NCBI RefSeq assembly: GCF_009363655.1
Contig: NZ_CP045393.1
Span: 2,418,001-2,482,000, forward strand
Length of the DNA: 64,000 bases
Direction: 5' to 3'
DNA from: Roseovarius sp. THAF27
Lineage (GTDB): Bacteria > Pseudomonadota > Alphaproteobacteria > Rhodobacterales > Rhodobacteraceae
Both the position numbers and the translations under genes were made by a program. The notes beneath the pieces were generated by a model. It was not told where the DNA came from. It did no database searches and worked only from the letters and a program-made list of their open reading frames with translations. Below are positions 50,482-58,647 of the stretch, one piece after another (the stretch's first letter is position 1; the number at the start of each line of letters is the position of its first letter).

Positions 50482-51105
50482 ATGGCTAAATCCGATCCGT
50501 TTGGTTTCGACATGTCCGTTTCGTCGGCGAAAAAGAAGAACCCGCGCGGTCGGCGGGGCATGTCCGGGGCATCCGAAACCTCGACCCGCATCTGCGACAA
50601 GGAGGGGTGCGACAAGCCGGGCGTCTACCGCGCGCCCAAGGCGCCGGATGTGCTCGACGATTACTATTGGTTCTGCCAGGAGCACGTGCGCGAGTACAAC
50701 ACCAAGTGGAACTTCTTCGACGGCACCACCGAGGCCGAGATGAACGCCCAGATGTCCTCGGACAAGGTGTGGGAGCGTAAGACCAAGGCGTTCAACGACC
50801 CCGAGGCCCGCGCCTGGGCGCGGCTGGGCATCGAGGACCCGCACCAGGTGCTGGGCGGCAACGCCACGCAGAACCCCGGCAAGAACCGCGGCGGCCAGCG
50901 CAAGCTGCCGCCCACCGAACGCCGCGCGATCGAGATCCTCGAGGCGAACGAACACGCCTCCAAGGCCGAGATCCGCAAGGCCTACAAGGCCCTGATCAAG
51001 GTGCTGCACCCCGATATCAACGGTGGTGACCGCAGCCAGGAAGAACAGCTGCAACAGGTTGTCTGGGCCTGGGACCAGATCAAGCAGAGCCGCAACTTCA
51101 AGTAG
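50482..51105 (+). CDS. J-domain protein
   Basis: This 207-residue protein has a C-terminal J domain (about 150-207) with the HPD motif at 176-178 (KVLHPDINGGD), so it can stimulate a DnaK/Hsp70 chaperone. The N-terminal half holds cysteines (RICDKEGCDKPG, WFCQEH) that look like a zinc-binding site, plus a basic start. In related genomes I recall this gene type next to cobS; here it is separated from cobS by the MsrB/fasciclin/sigma genes. An AAGGGA box precedes the ATG. Confidence 0.87.
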   Translation: MAKSDPFGFDMSVSSAKKKNPRGRRGMSGASETSTRICDKEGCDKPGVYRAPKAPDVLDDYYWFCQEHVREYNTKWNFFDGTTEAEMNAQMSSDKVWERKTKAFNDPEARAWARLGIEDPHQVLGGNATQNPGKNRGGQRKLPPTERRAIEILEANEHASKAEIRKAYKALIKVLHPDINGGDRSQEEQLQQVVWAWDQIKQSRNFK

Positions 51106-51119
51106 GTCTGAAAGAAAGA

Positions 51120-51169
51120 GCGCACCGGGTCACTCGTACCGTTCCGGGCCCTGAAACCACCCGGTGCGC
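51120..51169. terminator. Long stem-loop between convergent dnaJ-like and msrB genes
   Basis: An 11-bp perfect inverted repeat (GCGCACCGGGT at 51120-51130, ACCCGGTGCGC at 51159-51169) encloses a 28-base loop. It lies between the ends of two convergent genes and probably ends or stabilises both messages. No T-run follows. Confidence 0.5.
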
Positions 51170-51184
51170 GATCGGACCCGGAAT

Positions 51185-51655
51185 TCAGGCGGCGCGGAAT
51201 GTCAGGCTGACGCCGTTCAGGCAATGGCGTTTGCCCGTGGGCTGTGGCCCGTCATCGAAGATGTGCCCCAGATGGCTGCCACAGCGGCGGCAATGGCACT
51301 CGGTCCGCGTCGCGAACAGCGAATGATCCGGCTTGGTGCCGATGGCATTGTCCATCGCCTTCCAGAAACTGGGCCAGCCGGTCTTGCTGTCGTACTTGGT
51401 CTCGGACGAATAAAGCGGCAGGTCGCAGCCGCGGCAGTGGTAGATGCCCGGCTCGTAAAGCTTGTGCAGGGGGCTGGTAAAGGCCCGTTCGGTCGCCTCT
51501 TCGCGCATGACCTCGTATTCCAGGTCCGTGAGCATCTCGCGCCATTCCGCCTCTGTGCGCGTCACCTCGAACGATCCCGACGCGGCAAGACCCGGCATCG
51601 CGGTCAGGATGGTGCCACCCGACAAGGCGGAGAGAATGAAATCGCGTCTCTGCAT
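51185..51655 (-). CDS. msrB: Peptide-methionine (R)-S-oxide reductase, Tat-exported
   Basis: This 156-residue enzyme reduces methionine-R-sulphoxide in proteins. The catalytic cysteine is about residue 145 in RHCLNG, and the zinc site is two CxxC pairs (CRGC, CRRC in ECHCRRCGSHLGHIF). The N-terminus is MQRRDFILSALSGG followed by a hydrophobic stretch, a twin-arginine signal, so this MsrB is probably periplasmic. ATG 51655 has an AGGAGG box; five further codons upstream are not needed. It follows the fasciclin gene in the same direction, but a strong hairpin lies between. Confidence 0.9.
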   Translation of the reverse strand: MQRRDFILSALSGGTILTAMPGLAASGSFEVTRTEAEWREMLTDLEYEVMREEATERAFTSPLHKLYEPGIYHCRGCDLPLYSSETKYDSKTGWPSFWKAMDNAIGTKPDHSLFATRTECHCRRCGSHLGHIFDDGPQPTGKRHCLNGVSLTFRAA

Positions 51656-51685
51656 GTTGACCTCCTGCATTTCGTCTCGGGGTGA

Positions 51686-51709
51686 AACGGGGGGCGCTTG
51701 CCCCCCGTT
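51686..51709. terminator. GGGGGGC-GCCCCCC hairpin between fasciclin gene and msrB
   Basis: A 10-bp perfect stem (AACGGGGGGC at 51686-51695, GCCCCCCGTT at 51700-51709) with a GCTT loop lies 18 bases after the fasciclin stop on the - strand, where it is followed by TTTC. It probably ends or attenuates transcription between the fasciclin gene and msrB. A sibling hairpin lies at 60053-60069. Confidence 0.6.
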
Positions 51710-51727
51710 CCGCAGCTATCGGGGATG

Positions 51728-52282
51728 TTACTGCTTGGCCGGCAGCATCACGGTGTCGATCACGTGGATCACGCCGTTCGACTGCTCGACATCGGCGATG
51801 GTCACGTTGGCCACGCGGCCGCGCTCGTCTTCCAGCATGATCTTGTTACCCTGGTAGGTGGCTTTCAGCATACAGCCGCCCACGGTCGGCACCATGTGCG
51901 CGCCGCCGTCATCGTCCACCATGCCCTTGATCGCCGTCGACATCGCGTCGGCCGACACCACGTGGCAGGTCAGGATCTCGGTCAACTGCTTCTTGGCGGC
52001 CGGTTGCAGCAGCGCCTCGACCGCGCCTTCGCGCAGCTCGCCAAAGGCGGCGTTGGTCGGTGCGAACACGGTGAACGGACCGTCGCCCGACAGCGTATCG
52101 ACAAGGCCCGCAGCCTTGACGGCGGTCACCAGCGTCGTGTGATCGGCAGAGTTCACCGCGTTTTCAACGATATTCTTGTCGGCATACATCGCCGCACCGC
52201 CGACCATCGGATTGTCGGCATAGGCGACGCTCGCGGTTGCTGCGATTGCCGCGGCGGCCGTCATGGATTTCAGGTTAAACAT
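51728..52282 (-). CDS. Secreted fasciclin-domain protein
   Basis: This 184-residue protein has a signal peptide (MFNLKSMTAAAAIAATASVA, cleaved after YA) and one fasciclin (FAS1) domain with the family boxes NIVENAVNSADHTTLVTAVKAA, DGPFTVFAPTNAAFGEL and GVIHVIDTVMLP. FAS1 domains mediate adhesion or protein contacts outside the membrane. It lies just after the anti-sigma/sigma pair in the same direction; fasciclin proteins are known targets of SigK in mycobacteria. An AGGGAG box precedes the ATG. Confidence 0.9.
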   Translation of the reverse strand: MFNLKSMTAAAAIAATASVAYADNPMVGGAAMYADKNIVENAVNSADHTTLVTAVKAAGLVDTLSGDGPFTVFAPTNAAFGELREGAVEALLQPAAKKQLTEILTCHVVSADAMSTAIKGMVDDDGGAHMVPTVGGCMLKATYQGNKIMLEDERGRVANVTIADVEQSNGVIHVIDTVMLPAKQ

Positions 52283-52388
52283 AATTCTACTCCCTAACTT
52301 AATACACACAAGCAAGGCTTTGTTGCCCAACTCACATGCAGCCACGGGAGACGCGCGCCGAAAGTTTCAGCTATTTTTCGAAAATATC

Positions 52389-53084
52389 TCAGACGTCTTC
52401 AAGCGGACCGGTGGCCAGGATATCGCCGGTCGGCGCGCCCGTGGGCGAACCGCCCTCGGGTTCGTCCGAAATCGCCAGGGTCGCGCCCTGCAACACCTCG
52501 ATCTGCTCCGGCGTCATCGGCAGGCGGATGCGCTCGTTCTCCGGCAGCACGCCCAGCGACACCGGCGGATTGTCCCCGGCGATCAGCCACATCTCGATGT
52601 CGCGCTCGGGCCGGTCCTGCATCCCGCGCCGCTCGACATACATTTCCTGCGTCGTGGCGTCATAGCCCGCCGCAAGGATGATTTCTTCTTCACCGCTGGC
52701 CCGCAGGTCGGCATGATAGACCGGGTTCTCGGGCGGCTGCACGCCCGTCCCGGGCAGGTCCACCACGAAGAACAGCCCGACGACAAGCGCCGCCGCCGCC
52801 AGCCCCGCAAGGCCGAACCGCTCGAACAGGCCACGCCGCGCCGGGCGGGCCTCGCCGAACAGGCGCGCGTCCAGCGCCGCCTTGATACGCGCGGGGGGCG
52901 TTTCTTCGGGGATATCCTCGGCCAGAACGGCAAAATCCTCGGCCCATTGAGCGTAGAGCGCCCGCAATTCGGGCTCGGCAACAAGACGCGCCTCGAAGGC
53001 CGACGCCTCCGCAGCCGACAGCAGACCCAGCGCGTATTCACCCGCCAGGACCATGTCGTCGTCTTTTTCCGGCACCTCGCTCAT
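52389..53084 (-). CDS. Anti-sigma factor (RskA-like)
   Basis: This 231-residue protein has an N-terminal cytoplasmic domain with the anti-sigma pattern (DDDMVLAGEYALGLLSAAEA, FEARLVAEPELRALYAQWAE), one membrane segment (about 91-109) and a periplasmic domain with GYDATTQEMYVERRGM and MWLIAGDNPPVSLGVLPENE. It should hold the sigma factor inactive at the membrane until a signal outside releases it. Its start overlaps the sigma gene stop (ATGA), as expected for a matched pair. Confidence 0.88.
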   Translation of the reverse strand: MSEVPEKDDDMVLAGEYALGLLSAAEASAFEARLVAEPELRALYAQWAEDFAVLAEDIPEETPPARIKAALDARLFGEARPARRGLFERFGLAGLAAAALVVGLFFVVDLPGTGVQPPENPVYHADLRASGEEEIILAAGYDATTQEMYVERRGMQDRPERDIEMWLIAGDNPPVSLGVLPENERIRLPMTPEQIEVLQGATLAISDEPEGGSPTGAPTGDILATGPLEDV

Positions 53085-53629
53085 CGCGACAGGCACTCCC
53101 TCAGTTTCAGCAGGCTGCGGCGCAGCCAGGTTCGCATCGTGTTCAGCGGCACGTCAAAGCGCGCCGCAAGATCGGCATAGGTCTCTCCGTCAAGGTAAGC
53201 CCCGCGCACGGCCTCGGCGCGGTCGGCTTCAAGCTCGTCAAAGCACCCGTCCAACCTTTCCCGCTCCGACGCCTGCACGGCTTGCGCCTCCGGCCCCGGT
53301 GCGGAATCGGGCATCGCTTCCGCCAGTCCCTCCGGCATCTGCTCGCCCGTCCCCTTGCGCTTGCGCAGCATGTCGATGGCTGCGTTCCGCGCGATCGTGA
53401 TCAGCCATGTCATGGGGCTGAACCCGCCCGTGCTGTAGCGGTCGGCATTGCGCCAGATCTTCACGTAGACCTCCTGCAACACCTCCTCGGCTTCGGCCCG
53501 GTTATTCAACACACGCAGGATCACGCCGAATAGTTTCGCCGATGTCGCGGAATAAAGATCGGAAAACGCGTTCCTGTCCTTCAGGGCGCACCGACCGATA
53601 AGGTGTTCAATAGCGTCGAGGTCTTTCAT
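53081..53629 (-). CDS. ECF RNA polymerase sigma factor (SigK-like)
   Basis: This 182-residue sigma-70 family factor has region 2 (about 20-90: FSDLYSATSAKLFGVILRVL, AEEVLQEVYVKIWRNADRY, SPMTWLITIARNAAIDMLRK) and region 4 (about 125-178: YLDGETYADLAARFDVPLNT, RTWLRRSLLKLRECL). The ATG at 53629 was chosen because the longer frame is antisense to cobS. It pairs with the RskA-like anti-sigma factor and is followed by a fasciclin gene, an arrangement like mycobacterial SigK-RskA-MPT70. It is divergent from cobS. Confidence 0.92.
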   Translation of the reverse strand: MKDLDAIEHLIGRCALKDRNAFSDLYSATSAKLFGVILRVLNNRAEAEEVLQEVYVKIWRNADRYSTGGFSPMTWLITIARNAAIDMLRKRKGTGEQMPEGLAEAMPDSAPGPEAQAVQASERERLDGCFDELEADRAEAVRGAYLDGETYADLAARFDVPLNTMRTWLRRSLLKLRECLSR

Positions 53630-53770
53630 GGAACGCGCATCCCTTTCGAAACCGAAACCTAGGGCAGGCACATGGCGAGTGCCAGTAATTCTTTCCCTTT
53701 CCCTTGCCCTTCCCGGCGATATGTTGCACGGAAGGGCGAACGAAAAAGCGACGATTGAAGGACAAGGCAG

Positions 53771-54757
53771 ATGGCCGACGGGAACATGGATCACGACATG
53801 AAACCGACCGAGGAACTTTCGGTCCGCGATGTTTTCGGGATCGACACCGACATGGTCATCAAGGGCTTCGCCGACAAAACCGAACGCGTGCCCGATATCG
53901 ACTCGACCTACAAGTTCGACCCCGACACGACGCTGGCGATCCTCGCCGGGTTCTCCCACAATCGCCGCGTCATGATCCAGGGCTATCACGGCACCGGCAA
54001 GTCGACCCATATCGAACAGGTCGCAGCGCGCCTCAACTGGCCCGCCGTGCGCGTCAACCTCGACAGCCATATCAGCCGGATCGACCTCATCGGCAAGGAC
54101 GCGATCAAGCTGCGCGAAGGCGTGCAGGTCACCGAGTTCCACGAAGGCATCCTGCCCTGGGCGCTGCGCAACCCCGTCGCCATCGTGTTCGACGAATACG
54201 ACGCGGGCCGCGCCGACGTGATGTTCGTCATCCAGCGCGTGCTGGAACATGACGGCAAGCTGACCCTGCTGGACCAGAACGAGATCATCACACCCCACCC
54301 CTGCTTCCGCCTCTTCGCCACCGCCAACACCGTGGGTCTGGGCGACACCACCGGGCTCTATCACGGTGTGCAACAGATCAACCAGGCGCAGATGGACCGC
54401 TGGTCGCTTGTGGCCACGCTGAACTACCTCAGCCACGACGCCGAAACCGCCATCGTCATCGCCAAGACCCCCCAAATGAACACCGAGGCCGGGCGCAAGA
54501 CGATCAGCCAGATGGTCACCGTCGCCGACCTCACCCGCACGGCCTTCATGAACGGCGACCTCTCGACGGTCATGAGCCCCCGGACGGTGATCAACTGGGC
54601 TCAGAACAGCCGCATCTTCCGCGACGTGGGCTACGCCTTCCGCCTGACCTTCCTCAACAAGTGCGACGAGTTGGAGCGTCAGACCGTGGCCGAATTCTAC
54701 CAGCGCTGCTTCGACGAGGAACTGCCCGAAAGCGCGGCGAGCGTAAGTTTGGGGTAA
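53771..54757 (+). CDS. cobS: Cobaltochelatase CobS subunit (AAA+)
   Basis: This 328-residue AAA+ ATPase works with CobN and CobT to insert cobalt into the corrin ring in aerobic vitamin B12 synthesis. It has Walker [10 protein letters not shown] (71-79), a Walker B region [16 protein letters not shown], and the family segments [19 protein letters not shown] and [21 protein letters not shown]. cobT normally follows, but here two small unrelated ORFs and a lytic transglycosylase follow instead, so cobT must be elsewhere. Confidence 0.94.
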   Translation: MADGNMDHDMKPTEELSVRDVFGIDTDMVIKGFADKTERVPDIDSTYKFDPDTTLAILAGFSHNRRVMIQGYHGTGKSTHIEQVAARLNWPAVRVNLDSHISRIDLIGKDAIKLREGVQVTEFHEGILPWALRNPVAIVFDEYDAGRADVMFVIQRVLEHDGKLTLLDQNEIITPHPCFRLFATANTVGLGDTTGLYHGVQQINQAQMDRWSLVATLNYLSHDAETAIVIAKTPQMNTEAGRKTISQMVTVADLTRTAFMNGDLSTVMSPRTVINWAQNSRIFRDVGYAFRLTFLNKCDELERQTVAEFYQRCFDEELPESAASVSLG

Positions 54758-54760
54758 GTG

Positions 54761-55129
54761 ATGCTGCGGGCCGCCTTTTTTGGCGTCATGACCGCGCTAT
54801 GCACGACCTCAGCCGCCGCATCTGATGTGCTACTGCCCTGCGGAACAAACCGCGTCCCTTACTGGAAGGCGGAACAGCTTTTCGCCAAGAGCCCCGAACT
54901 TTCGGGCTTATGCACGTCAGTGCAGGGCTATCCGGTTGCCTACGAAAGACCCGCTGGCCAGACAGGCAAGATCGTGTCTGAATTCCCGGAGGTCTATTTC
55001 GTGGACAGCATCACTGTGCAAGCTGGCGTTCCGTGGCTGAACCTGGCAACCCCATCTGGTTCCAATTGCGCGGCACACCCGGAATTCACGCGCGTCAAAC
55101 TCGCCGGGATGACCTGCCGTTTCCGATAA
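54761..55129 (+). CDS. Small exported protein of unknown function
   Basis: This 122-residue protein has a signal peptide (MLRAAFFGVMTALCTTSAAA, cleaved before SDV) and four cysteines in the mature part (LPCGTNRV, SGLCTSVQ, SNCAAHPE, GMTCRFR), which suggests disulphides in the periplasm. I do not recognise the family. It begins 3 bases after the cobS stop (a GTG immediately after the stop is an alternative start). Its base composition is slightly more AT-rich than its neighbours, so it may be an insertion in the usual cobS-cobT spot. Confidence 0.6.
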   Translation: MLRAAFFGVMTALCTTSAAASDVLLPCGTNRVPYWKAEQLFAKSPELSGLCTSVQGYPVAYERPAGQTGKIVSEFPEVYFVDSITVQAGVPWLNLATPSGSNCAAHPEFTRVKLAGMTCRFR

Positions 55130-55232
55130 CGCCGAACACTCCGGCGGTCTTGCCCTTTCTCCCGCGCCATGTGACCCTTGGGGCGACGGCGCGAGGCTGG
55201 GGCTGCTTCATAGGTGGACCGTGAGACATGAC

Positions 55233-55547
55233 ATGGCCGAAATCTTGCAACGGTTCCGCACCAAACAGCTTGGACACCCGTTGCGATGCGTGACCGTCAT
55301 TGCCTGCCTCACCTTCCTCGCCGCATGTCATCCCGACAATGTTCGCCTTCTTCATGCCGAGGATGCGGCTGTGGACACCTGCGCGTGCCCCGACCGCGCC
55401 TGCGCCCTGCGCTTCGCCACCCCGATCACCGAGGGTCGTGGCCTCTTGATGGAGGACTACGAGAACCTCTCCGACGACCAGATCGCCCGATACGAGGCAG
55501 CCGTCGAGCGCATCACCGACTGCCTCACCCGGTTCGAGGAAGGATGA
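55233..55547 (+). CDS. Small putative lipoprotein of unknown function
   Basis: This 104-residue protein has a basic N-terminus then a hydrophobic stretch with lipobox LAAC (VTVIACLTFLAACHPD). The mature part has a CACPDRACALRF cysteine cluster and a helical acidic end (EDYENLSDDQIARYEAAVER). I do not recognise a family. The start is uncertain: ATG 55233 is preferred, GTG 55221 is possible. It is followed by the lytic transglycosylase after 4 bases, so they are probably co-transcribed. Confidence 0.55.
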   Translation: MAEILQRFRTKQLGHPLRCVTVIACLTFLAACHPDNVRLLHAEDAAVDTCACPDRACALRFATPITEGRGLLMEDYENLSDDQIARYEAAVERITDCLTRFEEG

Positions 55548-55551
55548 CCGC

Positions 55552-56787
55552 ATGATCCGCCTTTTGTCGCGCCTCGCGCTGCTTGTCGCCCTGCTCCCGA
55601 CCCTGCCCGCGCTGGCACAGGACCGCGCCGCCATCGAACAGCAGTTCCGCACGTGGCTGGAACAGGACGTCTGGCCCGCCGCCCGGGCCAAGGGCGTCTC
55701 CCGCGCCACCTTCGAACGCGCAATGGGTGGCGTCCGCCTCAACTGGGACCTGCCAGACCTCGTCCCGCCGGGATCGAAAGCCACCACGCCCAAGCGCCAA
55801 ACCCAGTCCGAATTCGGCGCGCCGGGCCGCTATTTCCGCGGCGTATCCGGCGACGCCGCCATCGGCCGCCAACTGGCCAGCCGCCACGCCTCCACCCTCG
55901 CCCGGATCGAGAAACAGACCGGCGTTCCGGGCCGTATCCTCCTCGGGATTTGGGGCCGCGAAAGCGCCTATGGCCGGGCCAAGATCCCGCACAATGTGTT
56001 CGAGGTCCTTGGCACCAAGGGCTTCATGGCCACCCGCGCCCCCTATTTCCGCGAGGAACTCATCGCCGCGTTGCAAATCGGCGAGGCCGGCCACGCCAGC
56101 GGCCCGCTGCGCAGCTCCTGGGCCGGCGCGCTCGGCCAGCCGCAGTTCATGCCGTCCAATTTCCTGCAATACGCCGCCGATGGCGACGGGGACGGGCGCG
56201 CCGATATCTGGGGTTCGGTGCCCGACACGCTGGCCTCCATCGCCAATTACCTCGCCCGCCACGGCTGGGTCGCGGGCCGCGACTGGGGGTTCGAGGTGAC
56301 CGTGCCGGCGTCCGTCTCGTGCTCCCTCGAAGGCCCCGATCAGGGCCGCCCCATTTCCGAGTGGGAGGCGATGGGCATCACCCGTGTCTCGGGCCGCCCC
56401 TTCCCCGACCACGAACGCAGCGGCGAGGGTTTCCTGATGATGCCCGCCGGGCGAAACGGTCCGGCCTTCGTGGTCACGCCCAATTTCTACGTGCTCAAGG
56501 ACTACAACATGTCCGACCTCTACGCGCTCTACGTGGGCCATGTCGGTGATCGCATCCAGTACGGCGTCGACGATTTCTCCGCCCCCTGGGGCGCGGTGGG
56601 CAAGATGTACCGCTCCGACATCGCCGCCATGCAACGCAGCTTGGAGGGCATGGGCCACGACGTCGGCGGCGCCGACGGTCTGCCCGGTTTCAAGACCCGT
56701 CGCTCCATCGGCCGCTGGCAAGTGGCAACCGGCCGCGCCGCCACGTGTTTCCCCGAACCGGGCATGAAAGCGCAGCTGGTCCGCTAG
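55552..56787 (+). CDS. MltB-type lytic murein transglycosylase
   Basis: This 411-residue periplasmic enzyme cleaves peptidoglycan glycan strands. It has a signal peptide (MIRLLSRLALLVALLPTLPA, cleaved after LAQ), an SLT-type catalytic domain with Glu about residue 137 in IWGRESAYGRAK and the ALGQPQFMPSNFLQYAADGDG substrate-binding part, and a C-terminal peptidoglycan-binding domain (AAMQRSLEGMGHDVGGADGL). A good ribosome-binding site (GAGGAAGGA) precedes the ATG. Confidence 0.92.
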   Translation: MIRLLSRLALLVALLPTLPALAQDRAAIEQQFRTWLEQDVWPAARAKGVSRATFERAMGGVRLNWDLPDLVPPGSKATTPKRQTQSEFGAPGRYFRGVSGDAAIGRQLASRHASTLARIEKQTGVPGRILLGIWGRESAYGRAKIPHNVFEVLGTKGFMATRAPYFREELIAALQIGEAGHASGPLRSSWAGALGQPQFMPSNFLQYAADGDGDGRADIWGSVPDTLASIANYLARHGWVAGRDWGFEVTVPASVSCSLEGPDQGRPISEWEAMGITRVSGRPFPDHERSGEGFLMMPAGRNGPAFVVTPNFYVLKDYNMSDLYALYVGHVGDRIQYGVDDFSAPWGAVGKMYRSDIAAMQRSLEGMGHDVGGADGLPGFKTRRSIGRWQVATGRAATCFPEPGMKAQLVR

Positions 56788-56793
56788 GCGCCC

Positions 56794-56838
56794 CAAGAAT
56801 TTTCGAAAATTCTTGCCCGGAATTATCCAAAATTCCGG
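56794..56838. repeat. Two adjacent palindromes after transglycosylase gene
   Basis: The first is a 22-base perfect palindrome with arms CAAGAATTTTC/GAAAATTCTTG (56794-56815); the second has arms CCGGAATT/AATTCCGG (56817-56824, 56831-56838) with a 6-base loop. They lie between two convergent genes (ends at 56787 and 56848). The first is the same core as the element at 27471-27497 in the leucine genes. They may act as a two-way terminator or as a repeated chromosomal element. Confidence 0.75.
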
Positions 56839-56847
56839 CCTCGCCGC

Positions 56848-58557
56848 TCAGCTATGCTCTTCCGCCGACACCGCCGTCAGCGCGCGGTTATAGGCCTTCA
56901 GCGCATCGACATGGAACAGCGCCCCTTGCAATTCGGGCTTGGAATCCTCGCCCGTCAGGGTGACCACCGGGATGAACGCCACACCCGTGCGTTCGAAGAT
57001 CGGCATCGCCACGTCCAGCGTCGCGTTGGCGTCGATATAGACCCCGTCCTCGATCAGCTCCCAGCACGCGTCCTCGCGCGCGCTCCGCTCGGCGCCGGTC
57101 TCGCGCATCACCCGCGCGGCACGGTACATGGTCAGCAGGTACGCATGGGGCCCGGCTGCCAGCCGCACCCCCCGCCGCTCCAGCTGCGTCAGGAAGAACG
57201 AGTGCCGCACAAGTTTCGACGCAAGCGCCGTGGACATCGACACCGCCACCATCACCGCCAGCCCGGTCTGCCAGTCGCCCGTCAGCTCGAACACGATCAG
57301 CGTGGTCGATATGGGTGCGCCCAGAACGGCGGCGGCCACCGCCCCCATCCCGGCCAGCGCATAAAGCGTCGGCGCGCCCGACCATTGCGGCAACAGTGCC
57401 GTGGCCACCAGGCCAAAGGCCAGCCCGGTCAGCGCGCCGACCATCAGCGAGGGCGAAAACACCCCGCCGCCCATGCGCCCGCCGATGGTGATCGCCACGG
57501 CGACGACCTTGAGGATGCAGAACACCACCGCCTCGTTCCACAGAAGCTTGCCGGTCAGCGCCTTCGAGGTGGTCTCGTACCCCACGCCGATGATATGCGG
57601 AAACCCGATGGCCAGAATGCCCAGCATCAGCCCCGCCACCCCGGGGCGCAGCCAGCGCGGCAGACCCGTGCGCGCCTGCACACGGTCGGCGAACCCTTCC
57701 GCAAAGAAGATCCCGCGCATCAGGGCAAAGGCCACCACCCCGCACAGCAGCCCTAGGATCAGAAAGGCCGGCAGTTCCACGTAGAACTCCAGCATACTGG
57801 CCACGGGCAGCGCGAACTCGGTCACGTCGCCGAATTCCAGCCGGTTGATCACCGTACCCGCGACAGAGGCGATGACGATGGGCGCAAAGGCGTGCAGCGC
57901 GAAGTGGCGCAGCACCACCTCCAGCGCAAAAAGGGCCCCCGCGATGGGCGCGTTGAACGACGCCGACACCGCCGCCGCCACGGCACAGCCCAGAAGGTCG
58001 CGGCCGGTGATCCCGTTGGCATTGATCCGGTTGCTGACCCAGGTCGAGATCACGCCGGCCATGTGCACCACCGGCCCCTCACGCCCCGACGAGCCGCCCG
58101 TGCCCAGCGTGATCAGCGACGCCAGCGCCGAGGCCACGCCGGCCCGCGTCTCGACCCGGCCCTCGTTCAGCGCCGCGCCTTCGATCACGTCGGCCACCGA
58201 CCGCGCACGGCCATCGGGCGTGTAGCGGTGCAGGAGCGCGCCCACCACCAGCCCCCCGCCCACCGGGATCACCAGAACCCAGTACCAGGGCAGCGTCGAC
58301 ACCCAGCTGTGCATCAGCGACGGATCTTCGGAGCCGTAGAGCAACAATTGCAGCCCGTTGATTCCCTTGCGAAAGAACAGCGCGGCAAAGCCGGCGGCGA
58401 TCCCGATGCCAAGCGCGATCAACCAGAACTGGAATTGGCTGGGTCCTTTTTCGCGCATAAGGCGCCACGCATTCTGGCTGACCCTGCGCGCGCGCACCGA
58501 TCCGCGCCGCAAACGGCCCGAACGGGCCCCGTCCTGTGCTCTTTCGCCCTCGCTCAC
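56848..58557 (-). CDS. ClC-family chloride transporter/channel
   Basis: This about 569-residue membrane protein of the ClC family has the gating glutamate (about residue 160) in GTGGSSGREGPVVH and the GGVFSPSLMVGALTG chloride-site motif, followed by a C-terminal CBS-like tail (DGVYIDANATLDVAMPIFER). At the place of the proton-transfer glutamate of E. coli ClC (Glu203) the motif reads FALEVVLRH, with valine. The start is uncertain: GTG 58557 is preferred, ATG 58458 is an alternative. It converges with the transglycosylase gene. Confidence 0.88.
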   Translation of the reverse strand: MSEGERAQDGARSGRLRRGSVRARRVSQNAWRLMREKGPSQFQFWLIALGIGIAAGFAALFFRKGINGLQLLLYGSEDPSLMHSWVSTLPWYWVLVIPVGGGLVVGALLHRYTPDGRARSVADVIEGAALNEGRVETRAGVASALASLITLGTGGSSGREGPVVHMAGVISTWVSNRINANGITGRDLLGCAVAAAVSASFNAPIAGALFALEVVLRHFALHAFAPIVIASVAGTVINRLEFGDVTEFALPVASMLEFYVELPAFLILGLLCGVVAFALMRGIFFAEGFADRVQARTGLPRWLRPGVAGLMLGILAIGFPHIIGVGYETTSKALTGKLLWNEAVVFCILKVVAVAITIGGRMGGGVFSPSLMVGALTGLAFGLVATALLPQWSGAPTLYALAGMGAVAAAVLGAPISTTLIVFELTGDWQTGLAVMVAVSMSTALASKLVRHSFFLTQLERRGVRLAAGPHAYLLTMYRAARVMRETGAERSAREDACWELIEDGVYIDANATLDVAMPIFERTGVAFIPVVTLTGEDSKPELQGALFHVDALKAYNRALTAVSAEEHS

Positions 58558-58647
58558 CCCTTCACCCCCTGTCTTGTGACGCAGGGCGCTTCCCTGTCGG
58601 AACCGCATCGCTTAGGGTGCGGTTTCACGGGAGTGCAGGGGTTCGAC

